DNA of 64,000 nt from CAYVBJ01 sp964449075 (GTDB lineage: Bacteria; Bacteroidota; Rhodothermia; Balneolales; Balneolaceae): NCBI GenBank assembly GCA_964449075.1, contig CAYVBJ010000015.1, forward strand, positions 1-64,000, written 5' to 3'. How positions within the stretch are numbered: the stretch's first letter is position 1; each line of letters starts with the position of its first letter. Positions 26,909-36,976 of this stretch are shown here, piece by piece. Position numbers and translations under genes: made by a program. Below the pieces are notes generated by a model. The model was not told the DNA's origin. It made no database searches and was given only the letters and a program-made list of their open reading frames with translations.

Positions 26909-28942
26909 ATGATTTTAAAGAGAATAATTTTTTTACTGCTTCTTCCGGTTTTTTTTATGGCCATTACTTTACAGGCCCAGCAAAATAACTGGCTTCAAAA
27001 AGGAAAGGAAGCGGAATTTCGGGGAGAACCGAAAGAAGCTCTCCGCATCTGGAGCGAAGCTAAAAGCAAGTTGCCTGTTCCTGATGCATCAATCGGTTTT
27101 GAGTACATACGTTTGGCGGCTGCAAAAGAATTCGGTTCCTGCTATAGCAAAGCAAGTGAAATGTACTTCTGGGCTATATCTGCCCCCTTTAAAAAAGACA
27201 ACCGCATTTATATCAGGCAGGAGATCGAAAGACTGAAACCGTTAATCGGTAATGGTATCTATCGACAGTGGATAAAGTGGTGGCAGGAATCTGACAACAG
27301 GGTGGCAACAGATATGAGAGGTTACTGGTTACAGCTCGATCCGACTCCCTCTTCCATACACAATGAGCGGCTGACTGAGCACTGGAAGCGAATAATATTT
27401 GCTTCAAAAGAATTTAAGAGAAACAGTAAAACAGTTTATAATGCCGACCAAAGAGCATTGCCATATGTACGTTACGGCGAGCCCGATCGCAAGGCAACAG
27501 GCCGTCTCATCTTTGAAATGAACCGGATCTCGGAATGGATTCAGCGGCAAATTGATATCGCTTCCAGAATTGACCCCGACCGCGGGCGGTTTATTGAAAC
27601 CGATATTGACGATACACAGGATAGCATCTCTATACAAAACGTTGTTCAGAGGTTTCAAACAAACCCGGAGTATGAAATCTGGATCTACGACCGGATACAA
27701 ACACCGCAGAATGAACCGCTGATTTTTATTTTTGGAAGTGATTTCGAAACCGGTGAGTTCAGAATGCATTCAAGTATCGATGATTTGATTCCGGAACGCG
27801 CTTATTTTCCTGACAGCAGGGATGATGTAAGTGAAATAAATTTTGTCAGACAGGGTTTGTCTCCTGCATTTATGCTGCAGATGATGTACTATCAGCAACT
27901 CATTGAAGTCGATTCTTATTTTGAAAACAGGCTCACCGCAATGAAAGATATGCTTATCGATCAGAGTTACTCACCCATCGACGATATAGATTTGCAAGCG
28001 CGTAAAATAAGCAGAGAGATTTTAAACATCCGGGAATCACGGGCACCTCAATTTCAGTCTGAACTGGATGATCTGATGATAAATATCCCTGTAAACCTGT
28101 ATCAATATCGTTTTCTTGATGATGAGAACCGGCCCTTCCTGGTAAATTTCCTGGAAAGTGTTCCTTTTAATGCCCTGCAGCAGGATATCATGCATAACTT
28201 CAGGGCTGATACAACACAAAACTTTCAGGCAGACAGCAATCTCCTGCAAAAATATCGCATCAGCCATTCAGTTCAGGTTTATGGCAATGAATGGCAAACG
28301 CTTCAGAGTTTTTCCGACAGCCTTACAATCACTGAAGAGCAAATCCGGAGCCGCGAATATGTCCGATCGGTTTTCAGGACTCCTCATCGAAACAGAAATC
28401 CGGTCGCCGGATCCGCAGAACTGATTAATAGTGATTCCGAAACCGATTTTATTCATGAAACAACCTTTCCCTCCGAGCTGCGGGGAGTTGGAAGCATCCG
28501 GGTAAGGCAGCCTGCTCCTTTAAACACAGATTTGGAAATGTTTGAGGTGAGTGATCTTGTTCTCGGGTTCCAGCAGAGAGATGAAAGACCCTCCCCCTTT
28601 CCTTTTACTGTTGCGAATGACCAGATTATCCCATGGAAAGAGAATCTTGTTCTTCATTTCGAGGTCTATAATTTAGAACGGAAATTAAGCGGGTTTACAG
28701 AATTTGAACTAACCTACCGGATATTTCCCGTGGATCAAACAGGAAATATTATTACAGATCAGGAAGAATTTATCCTCACTTTAAATTTTGGAAGTGAAGA
28801 CAGAAGGGTTAGTGAAAACCTGGAAATTCAGACTGCCTCGCTCCCGCCCGGCCTTTATGAAATGCATGTACTGTTTATTGATGTTGTAAACGGCCGTGAG
28901 ATCAACAGGCAGCTTCGGTTTGAAGTGATTGATGAAAAATGA
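26909..28942 (+). CDS. GWxTD-domain protein, exported
   Basis: A secreted protein: the ATG at 26909 gives a signal peptide (MILKRIIFLLLLPVFFMAI... ending LQAQ). Residues about 130-290 contain YVRYGEPDRKATGRLIFEM and EIWIYDR, which fit the GWxTD domain, a Bacteroidota/Acidobacteriota domain of unknown function. The rest is a long middle helical part and a C-terminal beta domain (VLHFEVYNLERK...). The upstream TTG (26867) extends the frame but has no signal-peptide logic. It overlaps the next gene by four bases (ATGA). Confidence 0.82.
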   Translation: MILKRIIFLLLLPVFFMAITLQAQQNNWLQKGKEAEFRGEPKEALRIWSEAKSKLPVPDASIGFEYIRLAAAKEFGSCYSKASEMYFWAISAPFKKDNRIYIRQEIERLKPLIGNGIYRQWIKWWQESDNRVATDMRGYWLQLDPTPSSIHNERLTEHWKRIIFASKEFKRNSKTVYNADQRALPYVRYGEPDRKATGRLIFEMNRISEWIQRQIDIASRIDPDRGRFIETDIDDTQDSISIQNVVQRFQTNPEYEIWIYDRIQTPQNEPLIFIFGSDFETGEFRMHSSIDDLIPERAYFPDSRDDVSEINFVRQGLSPAFMLQMMYYQQLIEVDSYFENRLTAMKDMLIDQSYSPIDDIDLQARKISREILNIRESRAPQFQSELDDLMINIPVNLYQYRFLDDENRPFLVNFLESVPFNALQQDIMHNFRADTTQNFQADSNLLQKYRISHSVQVYGNEWQTLQSFSDSLTITEEQIRSREYVRSVFRTPHRNRNPVAGSAELINSDSETDFIHETTFPSELRGVGSIRVRQPAPLNTDLEMFEVSDLVLGFQQRDERPSPFPFTVANDQIIPWKENLVLHFEVYNLERKLSGFTEFELTYRIFPVDQTGNIITDQEEFILTLNFGSEDRRVSENLEIQTASLPPGLYEMHVLFIDVVNGREINRQLRFEVIDEK

Positions 28943-29442
28943 TCAGGCAAGCAAAAATAGAGGATGCAGCAGACATCGCAGATATACATGTAGATGCATG
29001 GCGAGTTGCATATAAAGGAATTATTCCAGATTCTTTTTTGCAAAAATTATCAAAAAAGATTCGTGCGGACCAATGGGTTAAATCGTTATCAGATACTGCC
29101 AACCGGACACTTGTTAAAGTTAATAACGACTCGAAGATTATTGGCTGGATCTCTTTTGGAGTAAGCAGGAAGGATTTAAGTGCAGAGACGGGTGAAATTT
29201 ATGCTATCTATTTCCACCCGGATTTTTGGGGAAGAGGATACGGCAAGCAATTACTAAAAGCGGCAGAAAAAGAACTCGAGCAGAAAGGATTTACCAAAAT
29301 TATGCTTTGGGTACTCGAACTAAATAGCCAAGGCCGGGTATTTTATAAAAAGGCAGGATATGCACCAGACGGCGGTAAGCAAATCGTTTCATTTGATGAC
29401 AAAAAACTCACCAAACTAAGATACAGAAAGTCTTTCGGATAA
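28939..29442 (+). CDS. GNAT-family N-acetyltransferase
   Basis: A 167-residue GNAT acetyltransferase: the acetyl-CoA loop is FWGRGYGKQLLKAAEKEL (motif A), preceded by the IYAIYFHPD strand and followed by KIMLWVLELNSQGRVFYKKAGY (motif B). The early region (RQAKIEDAADIADIHVDAWRVAYKGII) is typical of small amine/peptide acetylases. It overlaps the GWxTD gene by four bases, so the two are translationally coupled. The substrate is not predictable. Confidence 0.9.
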   Translation: MIRQAKIEDAADIADIHVDAWRVAYKGIIPDSFLQKLSKKIRADQWVKSLSDTANRTLVKVNNDSKIIGWISFGVSRKDLSAETGEIYAIYFHPDFWGRGYGKQLLKAAEKELEQKGFTKIMLWVLELNSQGRVFYKKAGYAPDGGKQIVSFDDKKLTKLRYRKSFG

Positions 29443-29612
29443 AATTTGATAATACTGTAGTAAAATCGCAGAGACATATAGTTCGGGACGCTACAACAAT
29501 GAAACCTGTAAAGATGGCTCCGGGCTGTATAATGCCAATCCTTTCATATCACCAGGCCAAAGACCTGTAGCATCACAGGAGGTTGTCCAAAAAAATGGAT
29601 TTGATTTATGTA

Positions 29613-29732
29613 TGCATTACTAATTAAAACTATACTTCGTAGAACCTTCGATCCGTTAGCTGACGTACTTGTGGCAATAAACTGCTGGTTATTGCCACGA
29701 GGGCACGAAGACTCAAAGCAACACGAAGAACT
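29613..29732 (-). repeat. Dispersed intergenic repeat, copy B
   Basis: The reverse complement of this stretch matches repeat copy A at 20626-20751: TTCTTCGTGTTGCTTTG, then GCAGTTTATTGCC, CGGATC and TTTTAATTA occur in the same order. It includes a perfect inverted repeat GTGGCAATAA/TTATTGCCAC (29671-29680 and 29689-29698, eight-base loop) that has decayed in copy A. Confidence 0.75.
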
Positions 29733-29827
29733 TATACGATTAACCATAAACAAATCAACATACTATCCATTATAAATCAATATATGTAACAGTTACAGTT
29801 ATTATCCGTACCTTGTTGTTCACTTTT

Positions 29828-29855
29828 AAGCCACGCTTTAAGACGTGGCTTTTTT
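29828..29855 (+). terminator. Terminator-like hairpin (possible attenuator) in rhlE leader
   Basis: AAGCCACG pairs with CGTGGCTT across an eight-base loop and is followed by a run of six T's, ending 15 bases before the rhlE start codon. Because transcription starting upstream would have to pass it to make rhlE, it may be an attenuator; otherwise it ends an upstream transcript and rhlE would have to be leaderless. Confidence 0.7.
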
Positions 29856-29870
29856 CATTTAATCCCGTTT

Positions 29871-31139
29871 ATGACATTTAAATCACTGGAGCTGACAGAA
29901 TCTATCCAAAAATCATTAAGAGAAGAGGGATATTCTGAGCCCACACCCATACAATCTCAAGCCATTCCAATCGCATTAAAAGGAAAAGATCTCCTGGGTT
30001 GTGCACAAACCGGCACCGGAAAAACGGCTGCTTTTGCTCTTCCAATTTTGCAACTACTGAGTACTGAGAACCCCAAAAGAAGTAACGGTAAAATCAGGAG
30101 CCTGATTGTAACGCCTACACGCGAACTTGCTATTCAAATCGATGAGAGTTTCCAAAACTACGGACGGTACACGGGATTGAGTACTGCCGTTATTTTTGGC
30201 GGCGTGAATCAGAAAAGCCAGGTTAAGAAACTGAAGCAGGGCGTTGATATTCTCACGGCCACGCCCGGACGCCTGCTCGACCTGATGAACCAGGGGTATA
30301 TTTCTCTCTCTGATGTCGAAATTTTTGTACTGGATGAGGCCGACCGTATGCTTGATATGGGTTTTATTCACGATGTAAAGAAGTTGCTTTCTGCCCTTCC
30401 GCGGAAACGACAGACTCTTTTCTTTTCCGCCACCATGCCACCTGAAATTATAAAACTGTCGAACTCGATTCTTCAGAACCCGTCAAAAATTGAGGTCACC
30501 CCCGAATCGCCTACTGTAGAGACTATCAAACAAAATCTTTTTTTCGTGGACAAGGGAAATAAAAAGAATCTGCTGATAGATATTCTCCGGGATTCTGATA
30601 TTAAATCAGCTCTTGTTTTTACCCGAACCAAGCACGGTGCTAACAAGGTGGTCAAGTTGTTAAATAAAAAAAATATAGGGGCAGAAGCCATTCACGGGAA
30701 TAAATCCCAGGCAGCCCGTCAGCGTGCGCTCGAGAATTTTAAAAATCAGTCAACACGTATTCTTGTAGCTACCGATATTGCTGCCCGGGGTATCGATATA
30801 GATGAGTTACAATATGTTATCAACTACGAAATCCCGAATATTTCTGAAACATATGTCCACCGGATCGGGAGAACAGGAAGAGCGGGAGCAAATGGAACCG
30901 CACTCTCATTCTGCGACGCGGTCGAAAAGGAGTACATTCGTGATATTGAAAAATTGATTGGCAAGAAAATCCCGGTTATTGATGAACATGAGTATCCCAT
31001 GATTGATCATAACCCTCCACAGCCTCCAAAACAGCAGTCACGGAAAAACGGCAGCAATAGCAGGGGTAACAGAAAAAATAACCAGGGCTCAAAAACAAAA
31101 AGCACACGTAACCGTCGCCCAAAAAGAACAGGACGATAA
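29871..31139 (+). CDS. rhlE: DEAD-box ATP-dependent RNA helicase
   Basis: An RhlE-type RNA helicase that remodels structured RNA, often in ribosome assembly and cold adaptation. All motifs are intact: PTPIQ (Q motif), AQTGTGKT (I), PTREL (Ia), DEAD (II), SAT (III), DIAARGIDI (V) and HRIGRTGRAG (VI). The C-terminal ~50 residues are a basic, low-complexity tail (Arg/Lys/Asn-rich) typical of RhlE. The start ATG at 29871 follows the hairpin by 15 bases. Confidence 0.95.
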   Translation: MTFKSLELTESIQKSLREEGYSEPTPIQSQAIPIALKGKDLLGCAQTGTGKTAAFALPILQLLSTENPKRSNGKIRSLIVTPTRELAIQIDESFQNYGRYTGLSTAVIFGGVNQKSQVKKLKQGVDILTATPGRLLDLMNQGYISLSDVEIFVLDEADRMLDMGFIHDVKKLLSALPRKRQTLFFSATMPPEIIKLSNSILQNPSKIEVTPESPTVETIKQNLFFVDKGNKKNLLIDILRDSDIKSALVFTRTKHGANKVVKLLNKKNIGAEAIHGNKSQAARQRALENFKNQSTRILVATDIAARGIDIDELQYVINYEIPNISETYVHRIGRTGRAGANGTALSFCDAVEKEYIRDIEKLIGKKIPVIDEHEYPMIDHNPPQPPKQQSRKNGSNSRGNRKNNQGSKTKSTRNRRPKRTGR

Positions 31140-31197
31140 TTTTTTGAGCACAAATTTTGGTGCATTGCAGCGCTCATATTTATACCCCGATTTGATT

Positions 31198-31234
31198 CGG
31201 TTACTACAGGTAACAGACGGCTAAAAAGTAACCG
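31198..31234. terminator. Inverted repeat between rhlE and the S9 peptidase
   Basis: CGGTTACT (31198-31205) and AGTAACCG (31227-31234) form an 8-bp stem with a 21-base loop, followed by a T-rich stretch. It sits between two convergent genes and could act as a weak shared terminator. Confidence 0.35.
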
Positions 31235-31248
31235 GATCTTTTCTGTTT

Positions 31249-33339
31249 CTATTTTATATGCTTCTCAAAAAATTCAAATATTCGCCGGTATTCATCATAC
31301 CATGAATCCGGATCTGTAAAACCGTGAGGCTCCGAAGGATACATCATCATTTCAAAGTCTTCATTCCCTGATTGTATCAGCTTCTCCACATATTGAGCGG
31401 CATCCTGGAAACCTACGTTATCGTCCACAAGGCCATGCAGAATCAATGCGGGGCGTGTCAGGTCTGCAGCATAGGTAAGCGGCGAGCTTCTGTCGTAATG
31501 CTCCCTGTCATCCTCAGGCGTACCAAGGCGGGGCAGGGTGTACCAGGGGTTCGCGTAATAGTAATTTTTCCAGTTAGTCACAGCGCGAAGTGCTGCTGCA
31601 GCATGAAATCTTTCAGGCGCAACGCTGACAGCATAAAGAGCCATAAAACCGCCGTAACTGCCCCCGTAAACACCTACCCTTGATGTATCAATATAGTTGC
31701 CGTTATCAACGATCCAGTCAAGTCCGTCTATGATATCCTCCGTTTCAAATTTCCCCATCCAATTGGTCACATCTTCCCGGAATTTTCTTCCGTATCCGGT
31801 ACTGTGCCGATAATCTACCTCAACCACAACATATCCCTGCTGGTTTAAAAACTGGTGGAACATGTATTCTCTCCAGTAGTTGTTAGACCAGCCTTTATAC
31901 ACATTTTGCAGTGAGCCGGCTCCGTGCACAAAAACCACCACCGGGTATTTGACGGCCGGATCAAAATCAGCCGGCTTTAATATCGACATTGATAACTCTG
32001 TTTCACCGTCGCGGCCTGTAAAGCGTATGTACTCTTCACGCTGCCAGTTTATTTTTCTAAAATTGTCCGGCACAGAATTTGTCAGTTGAATTTCACCTCT
32101 TCGCGGTCTTTTCAAATCCATTACGTAGAGATCATAGGGATCGTTAAAAAATGTTTTTGCATATACAACATAACGATTATCATGGCTTAACCTGAACTGG
32201 TACCGGTACGCCTCTTCTGTTGTCAGCATCTCTTTCCGGCCACTGTTTATATCAAGCCGGTACAGATGCCTCACTCCCAAATCTTCTTCAGTAGATGCGT
32301 AGAGAATTGAATGATCACTGAACCATTCCGCCCAGGGGATATCATACTCTCCTTTTGTGTGTTGCTTCAAACCGGAACCATCGGGATTCACAGTGTAAAT
32401 ATGATTCCAGTTATCTTTTTCTGATTGAAACATCAGGCGATCAGATTCAGGGGCAAATTCCATATTTCTACCGCTTAACCACCCCTTCGTTGAATCTTCA
32501 AAAACAACTGTCTCAGACCCGGTCTCAAAATCAATCACAGCTATTTGACGATGTTTCAGAGCATCATCTGACTGGTCTATAGCTATATAACGGCCGGACC
32601 GGCTTGCAGACACTGAGCTTCTGAAACGCCCGTGCCGAAGCGTATCTATAGCGATCGAATCAAGTTCAATAGCAGTAAAAGTAGTTACCGGAATACCTTT
32701 TGCAGATTCACCCGGTTTAACAAATGTGTCTACATATTCAGGAAAATAAATTGTTCTGTAATCTGAATCATCAGATTGCTGCGCGATCAGCCTCTCATTG
32801 CCGGCCCAGGCAACAACAGAATAAGCGGGACCTGCTGTATTCTTTTTTGTTATCTGGCGTATTTCCGGCCTTGTTACATCTGTGATCCAAATATCACCAT
32901 CACTTACAAAAGCTATTTTTTTGCTGTCCGGCGACCATCTCGGCCCATACTCCCCCGATTGCGTTGACACAATTTTTCTTGATTCAGTGAAACCTTGATC
33001 AGAGATATATAAATCTTCATCTTTTGTATATACAATTAAAGAACCATCCGGAGAGATGATATAGTTTGTAACCGCCTCATCCTCATCAATTTTTACAGGC
33101 TCGCTTCCTGCCAGGTCCGTTTTATAAAGGCCTGCTTCGTAGTAGGCCGAATCATTCCACGAAAGGTAGATATCATTCAGGTCTGGTGAGAAACCTGAAA
33201 AGGAAGGGCGAATTCCGGGAAGCACCGGTTCATGAAAAATGTCCTTAAGTGAAAGAGTGTCCAGTCCGGATTGTGCGCCGGCACCGGGAGCTGTTATGAA
33301 TAAAAGAATTACAAATAGAAATGTCTGTTTTCCGGTCAT
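31249..33339 (-). CDS. S9 prolyl-oligopeptidase-family peptidase, exported
   Basis: A signal peptide (ending GAGAQ) precedes a beta-propeller domain (about 30-420) with WD40/TolB-like repeats (YSPDGS-type units: APRWSPDSKKIAFVSD) and an alpha/beta-hydrolase domain. The catalytic triad is Ser561 (GGSYGGF), Asp640 (HGLVDDNV) and His672 (PSEPHGF). In the S9C/dipeptidyl-peptidase groups the propeller gates access to the site. It is convergent with rhlE and divergent from the pullulanase. Substrate preference is unknown; peptides are likely. Confidence 0.93.
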   Translation of the reverse strand: MTGKQTFLFVILLFITAPGAGAQSGLDTLSLKDIFHEPVLPGIRPSFSGFSPDLNDIYLSWNDSAYYEAGLYKTDLAGSEPVKIDEDEAVTNYIISPDGSLIVYTKDEDLYISDQGFTESRKIVSTQSGEYGPRWSPDSKKIAFVSDGDIWITDVTRPEIRQITKKNTAGPAYSVVAWAGNERLIAQQSDDSDYRTIYFPEYVDTFVKPGESAKGIPVTTFTAIELDSIAIDTLRHGRFRSSVSASRSGRYIAIDQSDDALKHRQIAVIDFETGSETVVFEDSTKGWLSGRNMEFAPESDRLMFQSEKDNWNHIYTVNPDGSGLKQHTKGEYDIPWAEWFSDHSILYASTEEDLGVRHLYRLDINSGRKEMLTTEEAYRYQFRLSHDNRYVVYAKTFFNDPYDLYVMDLKRPRRGEIQLTNSVPDNFRKINWQREEYIRFTGRDGETELSMSILKPADFDPAVKYPVVVFVHGAGSLQNVYKGWSNNYWREYMFHQFLNQQGYVVVEVDYRHSTGYGRKFREDVTNWMGKFETEDIIDGLDWIVDNGNYIDTSRVGVYGGSYGGFMALYAVSVAPERFHAAAALRAVTNWKNYYYANPWYTLPRLGTPEDDREHYDRSSPLTYAADLTRPALILHGLVDDNVGFQDAAQYVEKLIQSGNEDFEMMMYPSEPHGFTDPDSWYDEYRRIFEFFEKHIK

Positions 33340-33539
33340 GATATGAAATGATTAATAAATATTGTCAGGCCAATGATCAGATAAAAAAATTAAATTAGCC
33401 AGCCACCCGGAATTATTTTACAGATTTTACAGGCTCAGGTAATTTTATCAAAATCTAAAAAATCTTTTCATGAAATTGTCATATTTCAGAATTAAACTGT
33501 AGCTATACTTTTACCGGATAATATCTTCATCATAAGCTT

Positions 33540-36500
33540 ATGCATACACTAAAAAATTGTTTTTTAATTCTTCTGGTTTACCTGATATCTGCCTCAGAAT
33601 TTGTTAAGGCTGAACCGCCTGACTCTATCTCTTCTTTTTCCATAAAAGGTGCCTCGGCGCACTGGATCCTGAACAACAAATTAATCTGGAACCCCGGAGC
33701 AGAAGCAAGCCGTTTTGAAATACGCTACAGCAGAACCGCCGATATTGTGATTACTGCCGGCGAAGTATCCGGCGGTATGTCCATTGAATTAACTCCCGGT
33801 GGCACTCTTTCTAATGAGCTTGCCGACAGGTACCGGCACATTGCCGATCGTCCGGTTTTCACTCTTGATGCAGGGCGGGAAGTTATTGCAGAAGCAATAA
33901 AAGGACAAATAGTTGCTATTGCCTATAATGAAAACGGAGATCCTGTTTCAGCAACACGTGTACAGGACCCCGGTGTAATCGATCAGTATTTTTCTTATGA
34001 CGGTGTTTTGGGTCCCGTCTATTCCGATAATAACATCTCTCTTAATCTTTGGGCACCTACTGCCCAGGCGGTCTCTCTCAATATTTACAACAGTGAAAAG
34101 GAACTCATTGAAACCGTTAAGGCCAAAGACCAATCGCCGGATAATGGCGTATGGCGATTTTCAGGCGATAATGATTGGGACAGGATGTATTACCGGTACA
34201 CTGTAACTGTGTATCATCCTGAAAATAACCGGGTAAATGAATTTGAAGTCACAGACCCGTACTCTGTCAGTCTATCCACCGACAGTCGCTACAGCCAGTT
34301 TATTGATTTGGAAAATGATGATACACTGAAACCGGAAGGGTGGGATGAAATCCGGAAAATACAACCTGACAGGTCCGACATTACACTCTATGAGGTGCAT
34401 TTGCGAGATTTCAGTATTGATGATGAAACGGTTCCGAAAACAGACCGCGGTACCTACCAGGCTTTCACTTACAATGGTGAAAATGAGAAAAATCTTTCAA
34501 ATGGAATGAGTCACTTGATTAAGCTGCGTGAAGCCGGGCTCACCCATCTTCATCTTTTGCCTCTGAATGATATCGCTTCAATTATAGAGGACAAAGAAAA
34601 CCGGGTTGACTGGGATGATCCGTACAGCCGTTTATGTGAATTTACTTCGGAGGGCCTTTTGGCAGAGGATTGTGCCAGATATGGCGATACGCCGATTCGG
34701 GATGTCTTTGAAACTCTTGCATCTGACAATCCTGTAACGACGGAGATTCAAAAAACACTTTATGTAAATGGAGGAGGCCTTGGCCCTCATGACGGGTTTA
34801 ACTGGGGGTATGATCCATACCATTTCAATACTCCAGAGGGAAGTTACTCCACCAATCCTGAAGGTATTGCGAGAATCATAGAGCTTCGCAGCATGGTAAA
34901 GGCTCTTTATGAAGCCGGGTTAAAAATTGTTGTGGATGTTGTATATAACCACACACACGCTTCAGGTTTAAGTGAAAAATCCGTGCTGGATAAAGTGGTT
35001 CCCGGTTATTATCACAGGCTGGATGCAACTACCGGCGAAGTGGAAAGATCTACCTGTTGCGAAAACACAGCTGCGGAGCATACAATGATGGAAAAACTTA
35101 TGATCGATTCTATACTTCTGTGGGCCAAACAGTACAAAATTGATTCCTTCCGATTTGACCTGATGGGGCATCATCCAAAAAGTGTAATGGAGAACATACA
35201 ACAAGCCCTCTCAGAGCTTACTATTGAAAAAGACGGGGTTGATGGCAGCAATATCTATATCTACGGAGAGGGATGGGATTTCGGTGAGGTTGCAGGTAAC
35301 AGGATTTTTGAACAGGCTACTCAGTTCAATATGGGCGGAACAGGAATCGGGAATTTTAATGACAGAATCAGGGACGCCATCCGTGGCGGAAATTTTGAAG
35401 GCCAGGGTCGCCGACAGGGTTTTACCAATGGCCAGTATCTTTTTCCCAATAGCGAGTACAGCCAAAATGATGAGACCCTGGCTGCCTTGTTAGATTTCAG
35501 CGACCGAATCCGCGTGGGAATGGCAGGCAACCTCAGTACATATGAGTATGAAAACCGTTTTGGTGAAATTGTACGGGGTGAAAATGAAGGAATCGGATAC
35601 ACCCTGATACCATTTGAATCCGTCAATTATATAGATAAGCATGATAATGAAACGCTGTGGGACAATACTCAAACCAAAAATCCGGCTGAGATGAAAATGG
35701 AAGACCGTATTCGCATTCATCTGTTAAGCAACGCTTTTATCAATTTTGGCCAGGGTGTTCCGTTTTACCAGGCTGGAACAGATCTTCTGAGGTCAAAATC
35801 CTTAGATCGCAACAGTTATGATTCAGGTGACTGGTATAACGCGATTGATTTCAGCATGAAAACCAACACCTGGGCAAAAGGGCTATCAAACGCCAGGGAA
35901 AACAGGGACAATTGGAATCAGCACCGCGAATTTCTGACCAATCCCAATATTGAGATTTCACAAAAAGATATGGAGCTAACGCACCAGGTTTTCCTTGAGC
36001 AGCTGATGATACGGTATAGTTCACCTCTGTTTCGTCTTCAGACAGCAGAGCAGGTTAATAACCGTGTTGCTTTTCACAATACCGGACCGGATCAGATACC
36101 CGGAATTATCGCCATGACAATCTCAGATGGTGTCTGCACAAATAGTGATCTCGACCAATCATTGGATGGAATACTTGTTCTTTTTAATGCCGACACTACC
36201 GCTAAAACAGTATCGTTGAACCTTGATGGCATGAGAATACATACTGTCCAGACTGCCGGTAAAAACCCTCTCCGCAAACCAAGTGTGATATCAAATGGAT
36301 CTTTCATCATTCCGGGTTTAACCGCAACGGTTTTTGAAAAACCTCAGCAAGACGGCCGGGGGGAGTTTCCATGCAACGAATGGAAAGGAGAAGTGAAAGA
36401 TCCCGGTTCAAAAGTCTATTTTGAAAAGCCGGAAAGCTGGAGTGATGATATTTATCTTTATATGCCTGATCTTCAATATTTTGGTCAGCCTCCGGGTACA

Positions 36501-36950
36501 CTAATGACAAAAGTAGATGAAGAGTGGTATACCCTCCAGCTTCCCGATGGCGTACATCAGGCAGAGATTATTTTTAGCGATGAAACAGGAAATAAAACCG
36601 AACCGGTTACTGCCGCGGGCAGTGGCTGTCTGGATAATGAAACCGAAACCTGGAATGATTTAAATGAGTGTAATCTGCCCGGAATGGAAGTAGCCTTCAA
36701 GAAACCGGGGAGCTGGTCTGATAATATCCATGTTTACACCTTCAGCCCTGAAAAAAATGGAGGCTGGCCCGGAGAGCCAATGAAAAATTTGGGAAATGGC
36801 TGGTACCGTTATCAATTTGAAAAAGGGGTTAATTCAACAAATATTATTTTCAATGACAGTTCCGGAAATCAAACAAACGACCTCTATCGTGAGGGAAGCG
36901 GCTGCTATGAAAATGATGCCTGGCATGATACATGTACACATTTAGAGTAG
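33540..36950 (+). CDS. pulA: Type I pullulanase (GH13) with tandem starch-binding modules
   Basis: It cleaves alpha-1,6 links in pullulan and branched starch. The 1136-residue protein has a signal peptide, a pullulanase N2-like domain (about 30-110), a CBM48 domain (150-255), the GH13 barrel (260-750) and two starch-binding modules at the C-terminus (about 955-1040 and 1045-1135). Catalytic residues are in place: Asp540 (nucleophile, FRFDLMG), Glu577 (acid/base, YGEGWDF) and Asp702 (KHDNET); VVYNHTH is region I and FNWGYDP is also typical. Signal peptide plus the modules suggest extracellular polymer use. Confidence 0.94.
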   Translation: MHTLKNCFLILLVYLISASEFVKAEPPDSISSFSIKGASAHWILNNKLIWNPGAEASRFEIRYSRTADIVITAGEVSGGMSIELTPGGTLSNELADRYRHIADRPVFTLDAGREVIAEAIKGQIVAIAYNENGDPVSATRVQDPGVIDQYFSYDGVLGPVYSDNNISLNLWAPTAQAVSLNIYNSEKELIETVKAKDQSPDNGVWRFSGDNDWDRMYYRYTVTVYHPENNRVNEFEVTDPYSVSLSTDSRYSQFIDLENDDTLKPEGWDEIRKIQPDRSDITLYEVHLRDFSIDDETVPKTDRGTYQAFTYNGENEKNLSNGMSHLIKLREAGLTHLHLLPLNDIASIIEDKENRVDWDDPYSRLCEFTSEGLLAEDCARYGDTPIRDVFETLASDNPVTTEIQKTLYVNGGGLGPHDGFNWGYDPYHFNTPEGSYSTNPEGIARIIELRSMVKALYEAGLKIVVDVVYNHTHASGLSEKSVLDKVVPGYYHRLDATTGEVERSTCCENTAAEHTMMEKLMIDSILLWAKQYKIDSFRFDLMGHHPKSVMENIQQALSELTIEKDGVDGSNIYIYGEGWDFGEVAGNRIFEQATQFNMGGTGIGNFNDRIRDAIRGGNFEGQGRRQGFTNGQYLFPNSEYSQNDETLAALLDFSDRIRVGMAGNLSTYEYENRFGEIVRGENEGIGYTLIPFESVNYIDKHDNETLWDNTQTKNPAEMKMEDRIRIHLLSNAFINFGQGVPFYQAGTDLLRSKSLDRNSYDSGDWYNAIDFSMKTNTWAKGLSNARENRDNWNQHREFLTNPNIEISQKDMELTHQVFLEQLMIRYSSPLFRLQTAEQVNNRVAFHNTGPDQIPGIIAMTISDGVCTNSDLDQSLDGILVLFNADTTAKTVSLNLDGMRIHTVQTAGKNPLRKPSVISNGSFIIPGLTATVFEKPQQDGRGEFPCNEWKGEVKDPGSKVYFEKPESWSDDIYLYMPDLQYFGQPPGTLMTKVDEEWYTLQLPDGVHQAEIIFSDETGNKTEPVTAAGSGCLDNETETWNDLNECNLPGMEVAFKKPGSWSDNIHVYTFSPEKNGGWPGEPMKNLGNGWYRYQFEKGVNSTNIIFNDSSGNQTNDLYREGSGCYENDAWHDTCTHLE

Positions 36951-36976
36951 CAAAATTAAATTTATAAACAGAAAAA

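Larger units (their letters stand above)
29443..29870. other. Intergenic region before rhlE
   Basis: No gene is supported in these 428 bases. They contain repeat copy B, a 13-base palindrome (TGTAACAGTTACA, 29785-29797) and a strong terminator-like hairpin directly ahead of rhlE. The first ~170 bases have no recognisable content. Confidence 0.6.
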
